From: Colletotrichum lupini
Lineage: Eukaryota; Ascomycota; Sordariomycetes; Glomerellales; Glomerellaceae
DNA length: 64,000 bases
Reading direction: 5' to 3'
Assembly: GCF_023278565.1 (NCBI RefSeq)
Contig: NC_064676.1
Coordinates: 6,324,001 to 6,388,000 of the forward strand
Within the stretch, counting starts at the first letter, position 1; every line of letters begins with the position of its first letter. Position numbers and translations under genes: made by a program. Below the pieces are notes generated by a model. The model had not been told where the DNA came from and did no database searches. It was given only the letters and a program-made list of their open reading frames with translations. This document shows positions 48,661 to 62,450 of the stretch, one piece after another.

Positions 48661-49167
48661 TTATAGTAATTATAGCTTACTATAGGGCTTATATAAGTTA
48701 TTTTTACTTTTTTTATAAGTTACGTAGTCCTTAATTATTTTTATAATTTTAGTATATATAGTAGATTTATTATAATACTAATAAATCCGTTTTTACGTTT
48801 TAATAATTCCTTAATAACTATATACTAGCGTATTATAAATTTTTATAATAAGCTTAGGGGTTATTTTTTTAATTAAGCTAGTACTAATCCTTCTAACTAT
48901 TATAAAGAGCTTCGTAATTAATATAAAGCTATTATCTTTTTTTTATTTAAAAATAACTTATATTTTTTTAGGGATTACGACTTTATAGTTAGGTCTTTTA
49001 CTAAGAGCGTCTACTTTACTATTTTCTAAACCTTTTTAATAAATAATTTAGAAGTTAAATTTAAATAGGAATTCGCTTTATTTAATTTATTATTTATTTA
49101 GGTTCTTATTTATTATAAAGTTTATAAAGTTCTTATAGTTTATATAAACTATAACTTCGTATTTAGT

Positions 49168-49270
49168 CTATCGAGACAGTGGGAGTATTTATTAATACTA
49201 TATATTAATACCGTATAAACGACATCGAGAATCGCCCGAGCAGCTAGTAAAAGCAGAATATTAAAATAAA
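49168..49270 (+). mobile_element. SINE-like element, 5'-truncated copy (103 bp)
   Basis: Matches the last ~100 bp of 13538-13711. Flanked by a perfect 16-bp duplication TAACTTCGTATTTAGT (49152-49167 and 49271-49286). Truncation at the 5' end with an intact 3' end is typical of target-primed retroposition. Confidence 0.75.
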
Positions 49271-49779
49271 TAACTTCGTATTTAGTTCTAAATAACTATA
49301 GCCTTTATTTTTAAAATACTTCGATAATAGTTATTAGTTTTTTATTATAAATTTATTAATTTAATTCTACTCCGTAAAATACCTTAGAGTAAAAGTAATA
49401 TAAATAAAGCTTTTTTTATTTATCTTATTATCTTAGGACTACTTTTATAATAAAATTTAAAATATTAGTCTCAACTTTAAAAAGTTTTTAGGGGTCCGGG
49501 ATTATAATAATTAGTTTAAAAACGACTATATTCTTAATTTTAATAAATACTTTTTTATACTTAGGATCCTAAATAAATAGAGTATCCTTTTATATTAAGT
49601 TATTAAGAGGTCTAACTATATTAATATAATTTTTAAAGAATCGTTAATAAAGATTAATAAATTTTAAGAATCTTTATACGTCCTTAACGTTTTATAATAT
49701 AAGCTAGTCCCTAACTACTTTTATTTTTAATATTTATATATAAATTTATCTTAATATAAAAGTATATTTAAAGAAGTTT

Positions 49780-50070
49780 ACTCTTTATATATAGAACTTA
49801 TATTTAGAAAGTTCGGTATATAGCTTAGCGTTTTAGAACTTTTAAAATACTATATAAATATACTTTTTATATATCTTAAGGTCGGAAGAAAAGATAAGAA
49901 TATTATTAATATAAATAATAATAAAGATATTAATATACTCTTAGAGTACGTAGTTAACTATTATTTAAAAAGTTATTAAAGCGTTAGTAAGTTTAAAGGG
50001 TATAACGAGGTACTTAAAAAGTCCTCTATAAGTTTAGAATACCGTTTTTTATTTATCTCCTTAATCCGAA
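49780..50070 (-). pseudogene. Gypsy reverse-transcriptase relic
   Basis: The minus-strand translation gives 'YINNILIFSSDLKIYKK' and then 'NAKLYTELSKYKF', the pattern of the gypsy RT palm. The catalytic box at 49902-49913 reads Y-I-N-N in place of Y-x-D-D, both Asp codons converted to Asn as RIP predicts. Confidence 0.75.
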
Positions 50071-53000
50071 TCTAATTAAATACTTTTTTAAGATCTATAA
50101 TAATAAACTAATTAGCTTTATAAATAAATCTCTAAGCTTAGTAATAAATAATAAAAAATAGTAATTCTTTTTTATAATTTCGTTAAGTTCTTTATAGTTA
50201 ATAACTAATTTTTATTTCTTTACTCCTTTTTTTAATATAAAAAATAAAAGTAATCCTATAAAGAAATTTAATAGTTAAATAAGTCCTTTTTTAAGTTTTT
50301 TATTAATATATTCGTTAAAATATTCTTATTCTTTTTAATTTATTAAGTATATTAAAAAGAACTTAAGTTACGTTCCTTTTTTAAATTTAATTTTTATATC
50401 CTAGTTATTATATTTTAATAATCTTATTCTTTTGAGTTTTATAAATAGTTTTATATATATTTAGTATTTTCTAAGTATAGTTTAGAGTTATTACGATCCC
50501 TAATTATTAGTACTAGTTATAAACTTCTTAAAGCTTTTTATTATTTTAATAAAAGCTATATATTATATTTATTCTCGTTTTTTAAGAGTTCTTAAAAATC
50601 CGTTTAAACCCTTCTTTTTAAGTTATTTAGTAACTAGATTTTCTTAGAGGACTTAGTTAGTAATTTAATCTATCTGTAAGTTATACTTTTATAATTATAA
50701 GATTTTTAAAATAACGTCGATATTTCCGATTTTTATAATATTATACTATAGTTATTCTTATTAGTTATTAATATATATTAAAAGGTATACGGTTTCTTAA
50801 TTAATATATTTATAATTATAATTAACTCGTTCTCTTTTTACTATTTATAATCGATATAATTATCTTTTTATACTTATAATAGATTAAGTTTATTTATTAT
50901 TCTTAATAAGATATAGGTTTTTTATATATTATTATTAATAATAATATTTAATCCTCGTCCGTAAATATTAAAATTAATTTATAAATATATATTATTACGT
51001 TATTTAGTTATATATAAGAACTTCTTTTTTATTTTTACTTTTTGTTATTCTTTTATAATTAGCTTTTTTAACTTTTTATTATACGCTTTTTTTACTAAGC
51101 GCTTTACTTATATAGTTCTTATTATTCTCTTTAAGCTTTAGCTTTTTTAATATAATAGACTTAGTATTAATCGTGTTTATAATCTTCTTATTCTATATAC
51201 TTATTATTAAAGTACTTTATAAAAAGGCTAGGGTCTAGGCTAAATATTACTTTATTATTATTATAAAAACTTAATGACGTTTAGCTAGGTAATTAGTTTT
51301 CTATATAGATATTTTTAATAAGCTTATTATCGCATTTCTATAAATAAAAGCGACTATCTTATTTATATATAAAGTACTAAAGGTATTTATTATTTAAATA
51401 CTTTATTTAAAATAATTCCTTATAAAAGGGGTTTTTAGGGTTAAGTAGAGAGTAATTTTTATTTATATAGGGGGTTATTATAATATTGTTACGTTTTTTA
51501 GTTCTATAGAACTAAATAGTTTAGTTATCTTTAAATAAATAAATATATTTATATTGTAGTTTATTATTATCCTTTTTAGAGCTAGTATTATTAACGCTAA
51601 GTAATACTTTATAATTAATCTCTATCTAAATACGTTATTAAATAACGTTACGAGGTTCGTCCGAATTATAAAGTAATTCTATTTTATTAAAATAAAAAAA
51701 ACTAGTTCTTATTTTAATATTTTCTTTTTTAATTCTAAAGTCGATTCTTTTTTTATTTATAATTCTAAAATTAAGAATTAGTCTCTCAAATACTTCGATT
51801 TTATTTTTATATACAAGGCTTTTAAGTTATTTTTCAACTTTATAAATAAATTTTTTATTAGTATCTACCCGTCGTATTATATAAATAAACTTAGTTAGGG
51901 TTCTATTTAAATCTAGTTTTTTAAACTTAGTAAGTTATTTTTAGTTTATATAGTTTCGTTGCGCTATATAAATAAAGCTACTTATAATTTCTTTTATATC
52001 GGGTCCTCTTTTTTTAAATTTAAAAAGTTACTCCCTTATACTAACTAAGAGTTTTTACTTAATTCGTCCTTTAAAAAAGTAAAGTATATTTTTTATAACG
52101 GAGTTTATTTTAGCCTTTTCCTCTATATTCTTATAAGTTTAAGAGAGTATTATAATATATTCGATATTATTTTCTTTAAGAGTATAAGGTTAGTAAGTAA
52201 GTATCCCTTCTTTTTTTATTATTATTACTAGGGTTTTAACTAAAAATAAAGTAATACTATATCTTAATTATCTATTATTCTTAGGTTACTTTAAGTACTA
52301 TCCTATTTATTCCTTACTACCTTAGTAAGTAAGGTAGTTATTATTATAATAAGCTATTTATAAAAGTTATTTATAAAGGACTTCTTTATTTATAATATTA
52401 GCTCGCTTTTTTAAAATAGGTTAGTATTAAATACGCTTAGGTTATTAGTAGTCTCTAGCTATATATCCTAATTTATCGTAGTTATAGTATTTAAAATCCT
52501 TTTTTTAATAAAGTTATTCCCTTTTAGTAACGCTAAGGTCTATTAGTTTACTATAATATCCTATTATAATAATTATTAATTTATACTTACGTTTACTATT
52601 AAGTTTAGTTCGGTTATTTTAAGTATTCTATCTTTTTCATTTAAAGCGTCGTTCGTAAAGTTAATTATTAATCTTAATTATTATATTAATATAATTATAA
52701 AGTTTATTTAACTATTTTTTATAAAAAAGGTTATCCTTAACTTCTTTTTTTAAGCTATAATAAAAAGCTATTATAAACGCGTTATTACCCTAACTAAGTT
52801 TAAAGATAATCTACCTAAATTCTAATATATACTTATTAACTAATCCTTTTTATATAAAGGTTATAAGCCTTTATTTAGTAATTCGTTCTTTATTAAAGTT
52901 ACTAAAAGTTTCTTTAAGTCTTTTTTTAAACTTATTATAATCGTTAAAGATTTTCTCAGTATTTTCGTCCTAAATATTATATTTATTCTCGAAGTAATCT

Positions 53001-53600
53001 TTTATAAAAAGTTCGAACTAAATAAGAGTATTTGTTTTAAAGAATAAAACTATATAATAAACCTTATTAGCTTTAGTAATAAAAGACGTTTTATAGTAAT
53101 ATAAATAGGCCCTAGTTTAAATAAAGAATTTTTAAAGAATATCCGGGGACCCGTTATAAAGTTCTAGTTTAGGGTATTTAGTTCTAAGTATTAGGAGAGG
53201 TTAGGGTATTATAAACTAAGTATAAAACTACTTATTCTTATTTTTAAGTTTAAATATTATATTATATAGTTATTAAATAATAAGTATAATTACTTTAATA
53301 AGCTATGCTATATTATTATTATTAATACTTAATATATTTATACTATTTAATTAGTTTTTTATAAAATAAACTTATTAAATAGGAGTAATTAAAATATTAT
53401 AATTAGCTAGTTATAATAAGTATATTAATAAAAATTAAGGCTACGAATACTAAATAAATAGTATTATAGTTATAAATAGCTTTTCTAAAGCTATATTTAT
53501 AAATTATAAAGTAAATAAGGCTTTAATAATTAATTATAGTTTTATTAAAAAGGGTTCTTAGTAAAAATAGCTAAAAACGATTATAAGATCTAATACTAAG

Positions 53601-53934
53601 TTAATTATTAAAAAAGCTATAAAAAGTTTATTTTTAAGCCCGGCTTAAGTTTATATTATATATAAATCCGCTTATAAATATATCCTTTATTAGTAATTAC
53701 TTTTATTTATTAAGTAATTACTTAGTAAATATTAATAAACGCTTACTTAGGGTAATTATAGTAATTATTTTATTATATAATTACTACTTCTTATTTATAT
53801 ATAACTTATTTATAGTTCTTCTATTTTATAAAAGTTATTTTATATTCCTATACTCTTATATATATAATATACTATAGCTATTATAAGCCTACGGGGCGGG
53901 CCCTAGTCTTAGTTATATATATTAAGTCGTAATA
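53601..53934 (-). repeat. 5' LTR (334 bp) of the gypsy element
   Basis: Starts on the minus strand with TATTACGAC (RIP-altered TGTTACGAC) and ends just before the probable primer-binding region at about 53.59 kb. Pairs with 5623-6475 in the left block, equal in length once the insertion there is removed. Confidence 0.75.
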
Positions 53935-56900
53935 TATACTTAAAATAGAATTTCTAAATACCCTTATAAAAGCCTAATTTAGTTAAATATAAATAAAGAA
54001 AAAATAAGTATAAGAAATATACGTTTTTAAAATTACGTTTATTATAAATATATCCTTTTATTTAAAATAAATAGAATCCTAACCTAAAATAGTACGTATT
54101 TTATTATTTTTAGTATATAAATTATTAACAATAAGGCTACTTAGCTACTTTACGTATATCTAAATTCTTATAGTATTACTTAGCTATTAATTCTTTTTTT
54201 AACTTCTCGTAATTATTATAAGTACCCCTATTTATTACGTACGCGCGCTTATACTATTAAATCGTTTACTAATTTTATTTTAAATATAAATATCTAATAT
54301 ATCTAAAAATAATAATAAGTTTTATATAATTTTTTATAATATTTCTTATATATATATTATATAATTTATTAAGAGTTTAAATAAGTAATAATATCAACGA
54401 GCCCCTCTAAGTTATTACTCCCCCTATAACCTCTTATTTATTTATTAAAGCCCGGTTACTAAGCTCTTTTTTTCTAATTAAAAAGATATCGAAGTTATTA
54501 ATTAAAACGTTAAGAACTTTATTAAGTTCGAGGCTCCTTTTAATAATCGTAATAAAAGTAATAATAAAATAAATAATAATAATAAGAGCTTTAATAAGCT
54601 TTTACTTATTCTCTTTTTAGAGCTTAAAAATAAAAATAAAACTAATTTAAATAATAAGCCTTTTAAAAAGGGTATATTATATATTATTATTTTAAAAGTT
54701 TATATTTAATATTATTTTAAAATTTAAAAAATATAAGGCTAGCTCTTTTTAAAAAAGTAATAAGAAATAAAAAAGAACGCTAAAAAGTAAAAATACTCCC
54801 TATAATAAGTATAGTTCACTTTACTATTTCAAGCCTATTTAACGTATATTTAGTCCTTAAAAAGCTTAAAAAAAAAGTTCTTAAAAAACGGGAGGTTTAG
54901 TACTTATTTTATTTTAAAATAGCCCTCTAGTTTACTAACCCTAAGAATAGTAGTTATTATTTTATAAAAAGTCGTAGCTAGTATGCGCGCTATTTTAATA
55001 ACGATTAAGTTAAAAAGTATATTAATATCTTAATTATTTTATAATTAATAACCTAAGCCCTTATTAAAACTATTATAAATAGCGCTCCCTTTTTTATAAA
55101 TATATTATCCTTTTTTATTATTAAAAAGCGCATTTTTAACTATAGTTTTAATAAGATATTACTAAGCTCTATTATATCGTTTATTAAATATATAATAATT
55201 AAAAAATATATAAAAACTATATCGGCTTTTATATAAAGGACTTCTTCCTTACGCACCCCTAGTCCTTTTTTATATTTATTATAATTATTTATAACTAACT
55301 TTTTATTATACTACCCGTTTTTATACCCTAAGTTATTAATTTAATAGTTATTCTAGCTCTTATGCCCCTCGTTACCCCTATTATTCTTAACTTCGTAAAT
55401 TTCGAAGTATATAAAGCGTATTTCTTAACGTATATACTAACCCTCTTTTTTAATAATACTATACTCTTAGTAATTATATACTTTATAAACTAAAAATTGA
55501 AATAGTAAATATAAGCCCAGGTCTTATTTTTATATATATATACTTTATAAAATAAGGTTATTTTAAAAGTTCGGGTCTTTAAACTATAAAAGGTTTTTAT
55601 TTTATTTATTTTAAGCCTCCGGGCCGCACTTTAAGTTCTGTTTATTATTTACTTTTAAGTATTAAGTTTTTCTAAGTATAGCTTAAATTAATTATTTTTA
55701 ACTATTTTAGCTATTTATAATAGCTTTTTACGTATTATAAAGGTTAAAAAGTATACGAAAATATTCGAACTTAGTTTATAAAAGGTTTTTAATAAGTCTA
55801 TTTATTAATATATTTTTTATTAATATATAAATAACCTCAAAGCTACCTCTAGTATGCTTTTATATTAGCTATATATTCTATATATTAATATAATAAAGTC
55901 GAGTAGCTATTCTTTCTCTTTTCCTTATAATAAGTTAAATTATTTACTAATTATTATAATTAACTAACTATACTTCTCTTAAGTTAAGGGTAATATTTTT
56001 AAAAAAGCGCTTTAGAACTATAGTCTCTTTTATAATTTCTTTAAAATAAAAAAGCTTAGCTTCGGTAATTAATATCGTAACTATTACTTAGTATACTAAT
56101 TTCTATTAAATTAAGCTATTAAAAAGGAATATTATATATTCTTAAAATAATTATTATATTACCTTATTATTTACGAAGCTAGTATCTCTAGCTAAAAATA
56201 ATAATTATATACTTAGTATATTATTATAATAAAGCGTAAGATATCTTATTATATAAAAATATTAGATATAGTAGTTAATTATTTTAATATAAGTTGCGCT
56301 TAGGTTAGTTAGGAACCGTAATAATTATAAATAAATAAAAGTAACGTCTAGTTTAATTATAATAACTATATAAAGTATATTCCTAACCTTTTTTTAATAA
56401 CTTTTTATTTCTTTTTTTATTACTTACCCCTCGTTTAGTTTAAACTCTTTTTAAAAAAAAAGGGGTACCTAAATATAATAAATCTATAAAGTTAAAGCGC
56501 TTAGTAATTTACTTAATATATATATTATAAATAAAGTAAACCTTACGAGTAGTACGGTTTTATAAAATCCGTATTCCGAGGAAGTAATTAATTGGTCTAT
56601 TCTTTTTAAAATTAATATATCTTTTTATATTATTAACGATCCCCTAAGCCGCTTTTTAGTTATTTTAATAATATAGAATAATAAAGTTATCAATATAAAA
56701 TACTAATATTACCTTCTTATTTATAATTTAATAAATATAGATCTCCTCGTAGCTATATATTATATTTATATTATGAAATATAAAAATAAAAGTTTAGAAC
56801 TAATGAATTAATAAGTTTTAGAGGCTATATAGAGCGTATTAAAGCTTATTTATTTTATTAATAACTTTATATCTCTCTAAGAGTTTAATAATTAGTAACT

Positions 56901-59900
56901 TTTTATTTTTAAAAAGCGCGTTAAGGAATGCGTTAATAATATTATATTAGTTTATTTTAAAATCGAATTAAGTAGTTATTATTATTATAAGCCTAAAGGC
57001 TTTTATAATAAGCGTTAAAACGTACGTATTTTATAAGGGGTTAAGTAGTTATATATCCCCCCTTATATATATACGTACTTTTATTTTACTAACCTCGTTA
57101 TTAACGTCGTATTCATAAATATATACTTATTTTAATAAAAATAAAATCCCTTATTTAAAATTATAATTAACCTCTTTTTATATACTAATATCCTTTAGCT
57201 TTTTTATTTTTATATTTATAATATTTTTAAATAGCTTTTATAATTATAATAAGAGATATTTAATATTACTAAACTTCTTTAATAAGCTCTAGAAGTTAAT
57301 TTTAATAAGTTATAGTTTTTAAACTCTTTTAGAGCGCTCTAAGTAACTCTTATAAACTACTCTTTTTATTATTTAATAAAATATTATATATCCTATATTA
57401 CTTTCCTTTATAGTTTTTTACTAATTAAGTATAAAAATAAAAATAAAAAGTAGTCTTAGAAATAGTTATAATAATTACTATCTCTTATATTTAAATATAA
57501 AAGTATTATAAAAATACTATTATTAAAGCGTTATAGAGGTTTATGGGCCTAGTTTAAATATTTAGGACTTAATAAAGCTTTATTTAGTACTTAATAAAGT
57601 AGTTCTTATAATCTCTATTCTTATATAATAATAAAAGTTTATTATAAAGGTTTCTTATTAACGTCGACTTTAATATTAAGAATTATTTCTTTATAATTAG
57701 TACCTCGTTTATTATATATTTTAGTATTTTATTAAGAGCTATTAGGAATTAAAAGCTTAAAAACCTTTATAATATATATAAGTACTTATAAAAAAAATTA
57801 TAAATTATATAGAGCTATTTATAACCTAGTTATTATATCCCTTTTTTACCCCTACCCCTAAGCTCGTATAAGGGGGTTATCTTAGGGGTTAATAATAATA
57901 ATAAAACTATATTAGCCTTTTTAACCTTATTAACCGCACCCTAAAGTACGTTTATTAATTACTTAGTATTTTAAATAATTAAAAATTTAATAATAATACT
58001 ATCCTTAACTATAAAATTATCTTAAGTATTAGTATTTTTAAAATCTAAATCTACTTCTTTAAGTACTCAAACTAACTTATTATTAATATTAAAAAGTTCT
58101 TATATTTTTTAAATTATTAAATTTACTTATTTACTTATAATAGCTTGTTCTTTATATATAGGATTATAAAAAACTTTTTTATTAAACTTAATATTTTTTA
58201 TAATAAATACTTACTTAAGCGCGGGTACTTAGACTTTATATAAGTTATACGTTTTTAATATATATTTAATTAGGTATTTTATATACTTATAGGGAAGTAT
58301 TTTAAACTCTTTTCAACGTATACCCCTCTTACGATCTTTATAAAAAGGGTATACTTAATAATTATATATATAAAGGCTATTAAGATATGGGGTAACCGGT
58401 TTAAAATCCCGTACTTAATAACCTATTTATTATTAGCGTTAATACTACTTTTACTAATTAATTTTTATTACAATAAGTAAATTTCTTTTATTAGCTTTTT
58501 ATAAAGTAATATTATAAATAGAAATTACCGCTAGTACTATTTCGTTTTATAAATTTATAAAGAGGTTTATAAAAAGGCGTATTTTATAAGCTTTAGTAAT
58601 TATAAATTAACTCACTTTTTTAATATTATTTACGGGTTTTTTTATATATAGAGGTAGAAGTTCTATTCTAATTCCTGGCTCGTTATATTACGTTTTATAT
58701 ACGTATTTAACGTTTATAATTAAGAAAGTAGTTTTATTATTATTTTTAAAAAAGTAGATTAGAGTCCCTTTTTAATAATAAATCGCTACCTCGAGGTTCT
58801 ATAATATAAAAAGTACTTCTTTTTCTATTTTAGTCTCTAAAAAGAACTCCCTAAGTTACTTATTATATTTATTAAAAACTATAAGTATATATTATTATTT
58901 ACTAAGAGAAAGTTTAAAATAAAAAAGATCTTAGTATATATAGTACTATAGCCGTGAGGCTTTTCTTAAGAATAGTCCTCTTAAAACTACTATTTTAATA
59001 TTAAATAATATATATACTTCGTACTTAACTTATAATAAAGGTTTAATATATATACCTCGAGTCTTATATAATAATTAATAAAGAATATTAAGTTTAAAAT
59101 AACTTATTTTAAAATACTAAAAGAGCGTATTATTAGACTTTTTATAAGTACGTTAATATAAGTAACGGAACTTTTTATAACTAATTAATAATATAATACT
59201 AACTAAGCTTTATAAAATATACTTAAAGTTTATAAAAAAAGGATAAGATTAAAAGAGCTTATATTTAAAAAAAACTAGATTATTTTTTTAAATAAGCTAC
59301 TTTTTTATAGTACTTTTATAAAGCGTTCTTTATTATAAAATATGATCTAAACTATAATATTAAAATACGCTTCTATTTAATAAAGTTTTTAAAACTATAT
59401 TAATATAAAATCCCTTAATATAAACGACGTTTTAAAGTTTTAAATCGTAAGTTCTTTTTTTTTTAAGTCTATTTAAAACGCCCTTTATAATATAAGTACT
59501 ACGTATAATAATAAATAATATAATAGTTTTTAATTTAATATAGTCTTTATTACCTAATAGTACGTAACTCTTAAGTTTAAATAGGCTCTTATTATTAACT
59601 AAATATATTATTCTATAGCTATTTATTACCGTATTTTAAGAAAGGGGGTAAGTGCTACTTATAAGGGTATTAAGAATTACGTTTATTTCTAAGTCCTAAC
59701 TTTTTATAAATATAATAACTACGTAGCCCTCGTTTTAGTTTATTAATAAGCTTATTATAAGTTAGTTAGAAATTTTTTTTAAAAACTTAGGTTTCTTAGG
59801 GTTTTATTATTCTTTAGCTAACTAGCTTTTTTAAGCTTATTATAAAGTAATTTTTATTTATTTAATTTAATAATAGCGAGGACTTTTTTTATATAGCTCC

Positions 59901-60841
59901 TTAGTATTTATATTAGTAATTTATTAATATTTCGGTTTATAAGTATTTATTTTAATTTTTAATACGCCGTAGGGCGTTATAAATATATATAATTATAAGA
60001 GTATATAACGTTACCCTTATTATTTATATTATTAACTAAGTTAGAGTATTTAATAAAAATAAAGTAAGCCCCTCTTTAATTTAAAAATCGTTTAGTATAT
60101 ACGTCTTAAATTACTAAGCTAAATATATACGTAATCTCTTTAAAGGTCCTTATATATATTTTAAAAGCTATCGATTTACTAAAGGTTTTATATATACGTT
60201 AATTTTATATAAAGTTAAGTTTAAATTTAATTATAATTAAGAAGTTAAGTACGGCGATCTCTTTACTAATTTTTAAAATATTATATATTTTAGCTCGGAA
60301 ATAAGTAAATTACTACTCTTTATATTAATATTAGGGGTTAATTCTAATCCTTATTTTATTAAGGGCTTATTAATATTCCTCTCGAACCGTATTTCTTATT
60401 ACTAGTTCGGGGGGCGCAAATTTCTATTTTAAATATTTAATAATTTACTATATATTAAACTTAGCGCCGTTTTTAATAGCTTTTTAAAATACGTATTCGT
60501 ATAATATAGTATTAACTAATTTTATTAATTATTAAATAAGAACTTTAATATATATATTAATAATATTATATTTATAAACTATAAGTTGTTTATATTTAGT
60601 ATCGAGCTCTTATTAGTTTTAAATATTCTTAAGTATATAGATCCTCTTTATAAGTATAGTATAAAAATAGATTTATTTATATAAAATAAGTAGTATAGCT
60701 AGTTTTATAAAAAGAAACCTAGCTTAGTTTTATAAGTTACTTATATTTAAAGAAGTTAAAAAGTTCGTACTAAGAATTATATTTAGAAACTATTAATAAA
60801 GGATTTTTTAGTTTTTTTAATCGTTCTTGAACATTTTATAT
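53935..60841 (-). mobile_element. Ty1/copia-type element relic, RIP-degraded
   Basis: AT-rich throughout. At about 56.55-56.86 kb the minus strand gives a copia RT palm: 'VILVFYIDNFIILYY' with the catalytic box Y-I-D-N at 56686-56697, followed by 'INYFLGIRIL'. One of the two Asp is retained. LTRs and exact ends were not found, so the borders are only those of neighbouring elements. The stretch 53935-55500 shows nothing I could assign. Confidence 0.6.
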
Positions 60842-61984
60842 AGTGGTTTTTTTCCGGCTTTATAGGTATAAAAGATCGACCTTAACGGGATTACGCTTTT
60901 AAGGGAAATTATATAATACGGTATACTTTTTAACTATATAATATACGCAATATACCCTAAGTACGCGCTTAACGTAATATAGTAATTTTAATATAAAAAC
61001 CGCTATATAATTTAGGATAAGTAAGCTGCCCTACTACTTATTAATAATAAGCTAAGTAATATACTTACGTAATAGCGCCGGCTAAAAAGGTCGATAGTAG
61101 AGGTCGGCTATAATAGTTAGTTATAATAGTCGGCCGTAATAGTTAGAGGCGGCCCTTAATTATAGAGGTTCTAAACTTTAATAGCGACGTAGAGGTTTTT
61201 TAAAAAAGGGCTAAATAGGCTAATATTTATTACTCGTACTAGAGCTCGTAAAGATTTTTTTTATCCTCATCGCTTTGAATATTGCCTAAAGCTCTATTTA
61301 AACTAAATAAATTTATTAAATAAATTTACTAAATAAACTTATTAGTATATAAACTACTACTTAGATAGCTAGTTAGATAACTAGTTAAGAGGTTAGCTAG
61401 TTAAAATACTACTTTGATGAGAACCTACTTTCTTAGTATATAGTTAGTAATTAGTAAGTTAGAACTCTAAAAATACCTATTAATAAGTCTACCCCTCTCG
61501 GGCTAGGTACCCTCTTTAGCTAGCTCGACGCTATAGCTATTATAACTAATATAAGTATACCCGAGGATTAATAAAGTACTTTTTAATAATACGGAATTTA
61601 GTTAAGTAATAATATAAACGCTATAAATAGCTAGGCCGGTATAAATATTAAGATTTAATATATTAACGCTAGTTTAGAAATTATATTTTATGGAGCTAAA
61701 AATCCCTTTAATACGGGCTATATTATAAATATAAAGGAATATATAAGGGGCCCCCTAACCCTTAATAAAAAGGAGTATATAATATAAGATCTAGTTATTT
61801 ACACGGGCTAGTACTAGGAGGTTTTATATATATTAGAGTAGGTATAGCTCGCCCTCTAAACGGCTAGAAGCGGGGGAAGGTTGGGAGCTGTTTTAATTAG
61901 TAATTAAGTATAGAGCGTAATATACTTAGTTTTCCCTAATACGTAATACACGGTACGGCCCCGGCAGATTGCTCCGTCTAGGGG
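60842..61984 (-). mobile_element. Unclassified ~1.1-kb element, copy D
   Basis: 1143 bp, same orientation as copy C. Flanks 60826-60840 and 61985-61999 match over 15 bp with one T/C difference. Ends as in A-C: AGTGGTTTTTTTCC on the left and CTCCGTCTAGGGG on the right. Confidence 0.75.
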
Positions 61985-62450
61985 CTCGAACATTTTATAA
62001 CGAGCTTAATAAGCTTATAGTTCTTTTTTATTATAAGTCGTAACTAATTATTTAAATTTAAAAAGTAAAATAAGTATTATAAAGGGGTTAAAGAATATAT
62101 TAAAATTTAGAGCGTCTAAGTTAACGTACTTTTAAACCCCGACGCCCTTATTTATAATATAAAATACGTTAAACTATTTAATTTAACTATTATAATTAGT
62201 TAATTTAGCTTAAATTAAAATAAGTATAAATAAGTTAATTATTTTAAAGAAATTATAAGAATTATATTAATAAGTACGTTATTATAATATAAGGTCTTAA
62301 CTAAGAGCTAGGCTTATAATTATTACGAGTTATAGTACGTAATAATAAGTATATAAAGTATAATAAAAGTAGCTTAATTATTAAAATAAAAATAGATATA
62401 AAGAAAAGGTCTATATATACGATATCTAAGATAAATACGTAATTTAGCAC
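61985..62450. repeat. AT-rich RIP tail of the right block
   Basis: RIP-type composition continues to about 62.45 kb, probably the 5' remainder of the copia-type relic into which copy D inserted. No LTR recognised. Confidence 0.5.

Larger units (their letters stand above)
45387..53934 (-). mobile_element. Ty3/gypsy LTR retrotransposon, RIP-degraded, 3' end missing
   Basis: Runs on the minus strand from a 5' LTR (53934-53601) through RT (about 50.0 kb) and integrase (about 48.5 kb) relics in the normal gypsy order, then past a nested Fot copy (46508-48369) to the PKS junction at 45387. No second LTR is found at the left end, so the element is broken exactly where the PKS is broken. Two other small insertions lie inside (46183-46370, 49168-49270). 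CpA/TpG is almost absent, so the DNA is non-coding throughout. Confidence 0.75.
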
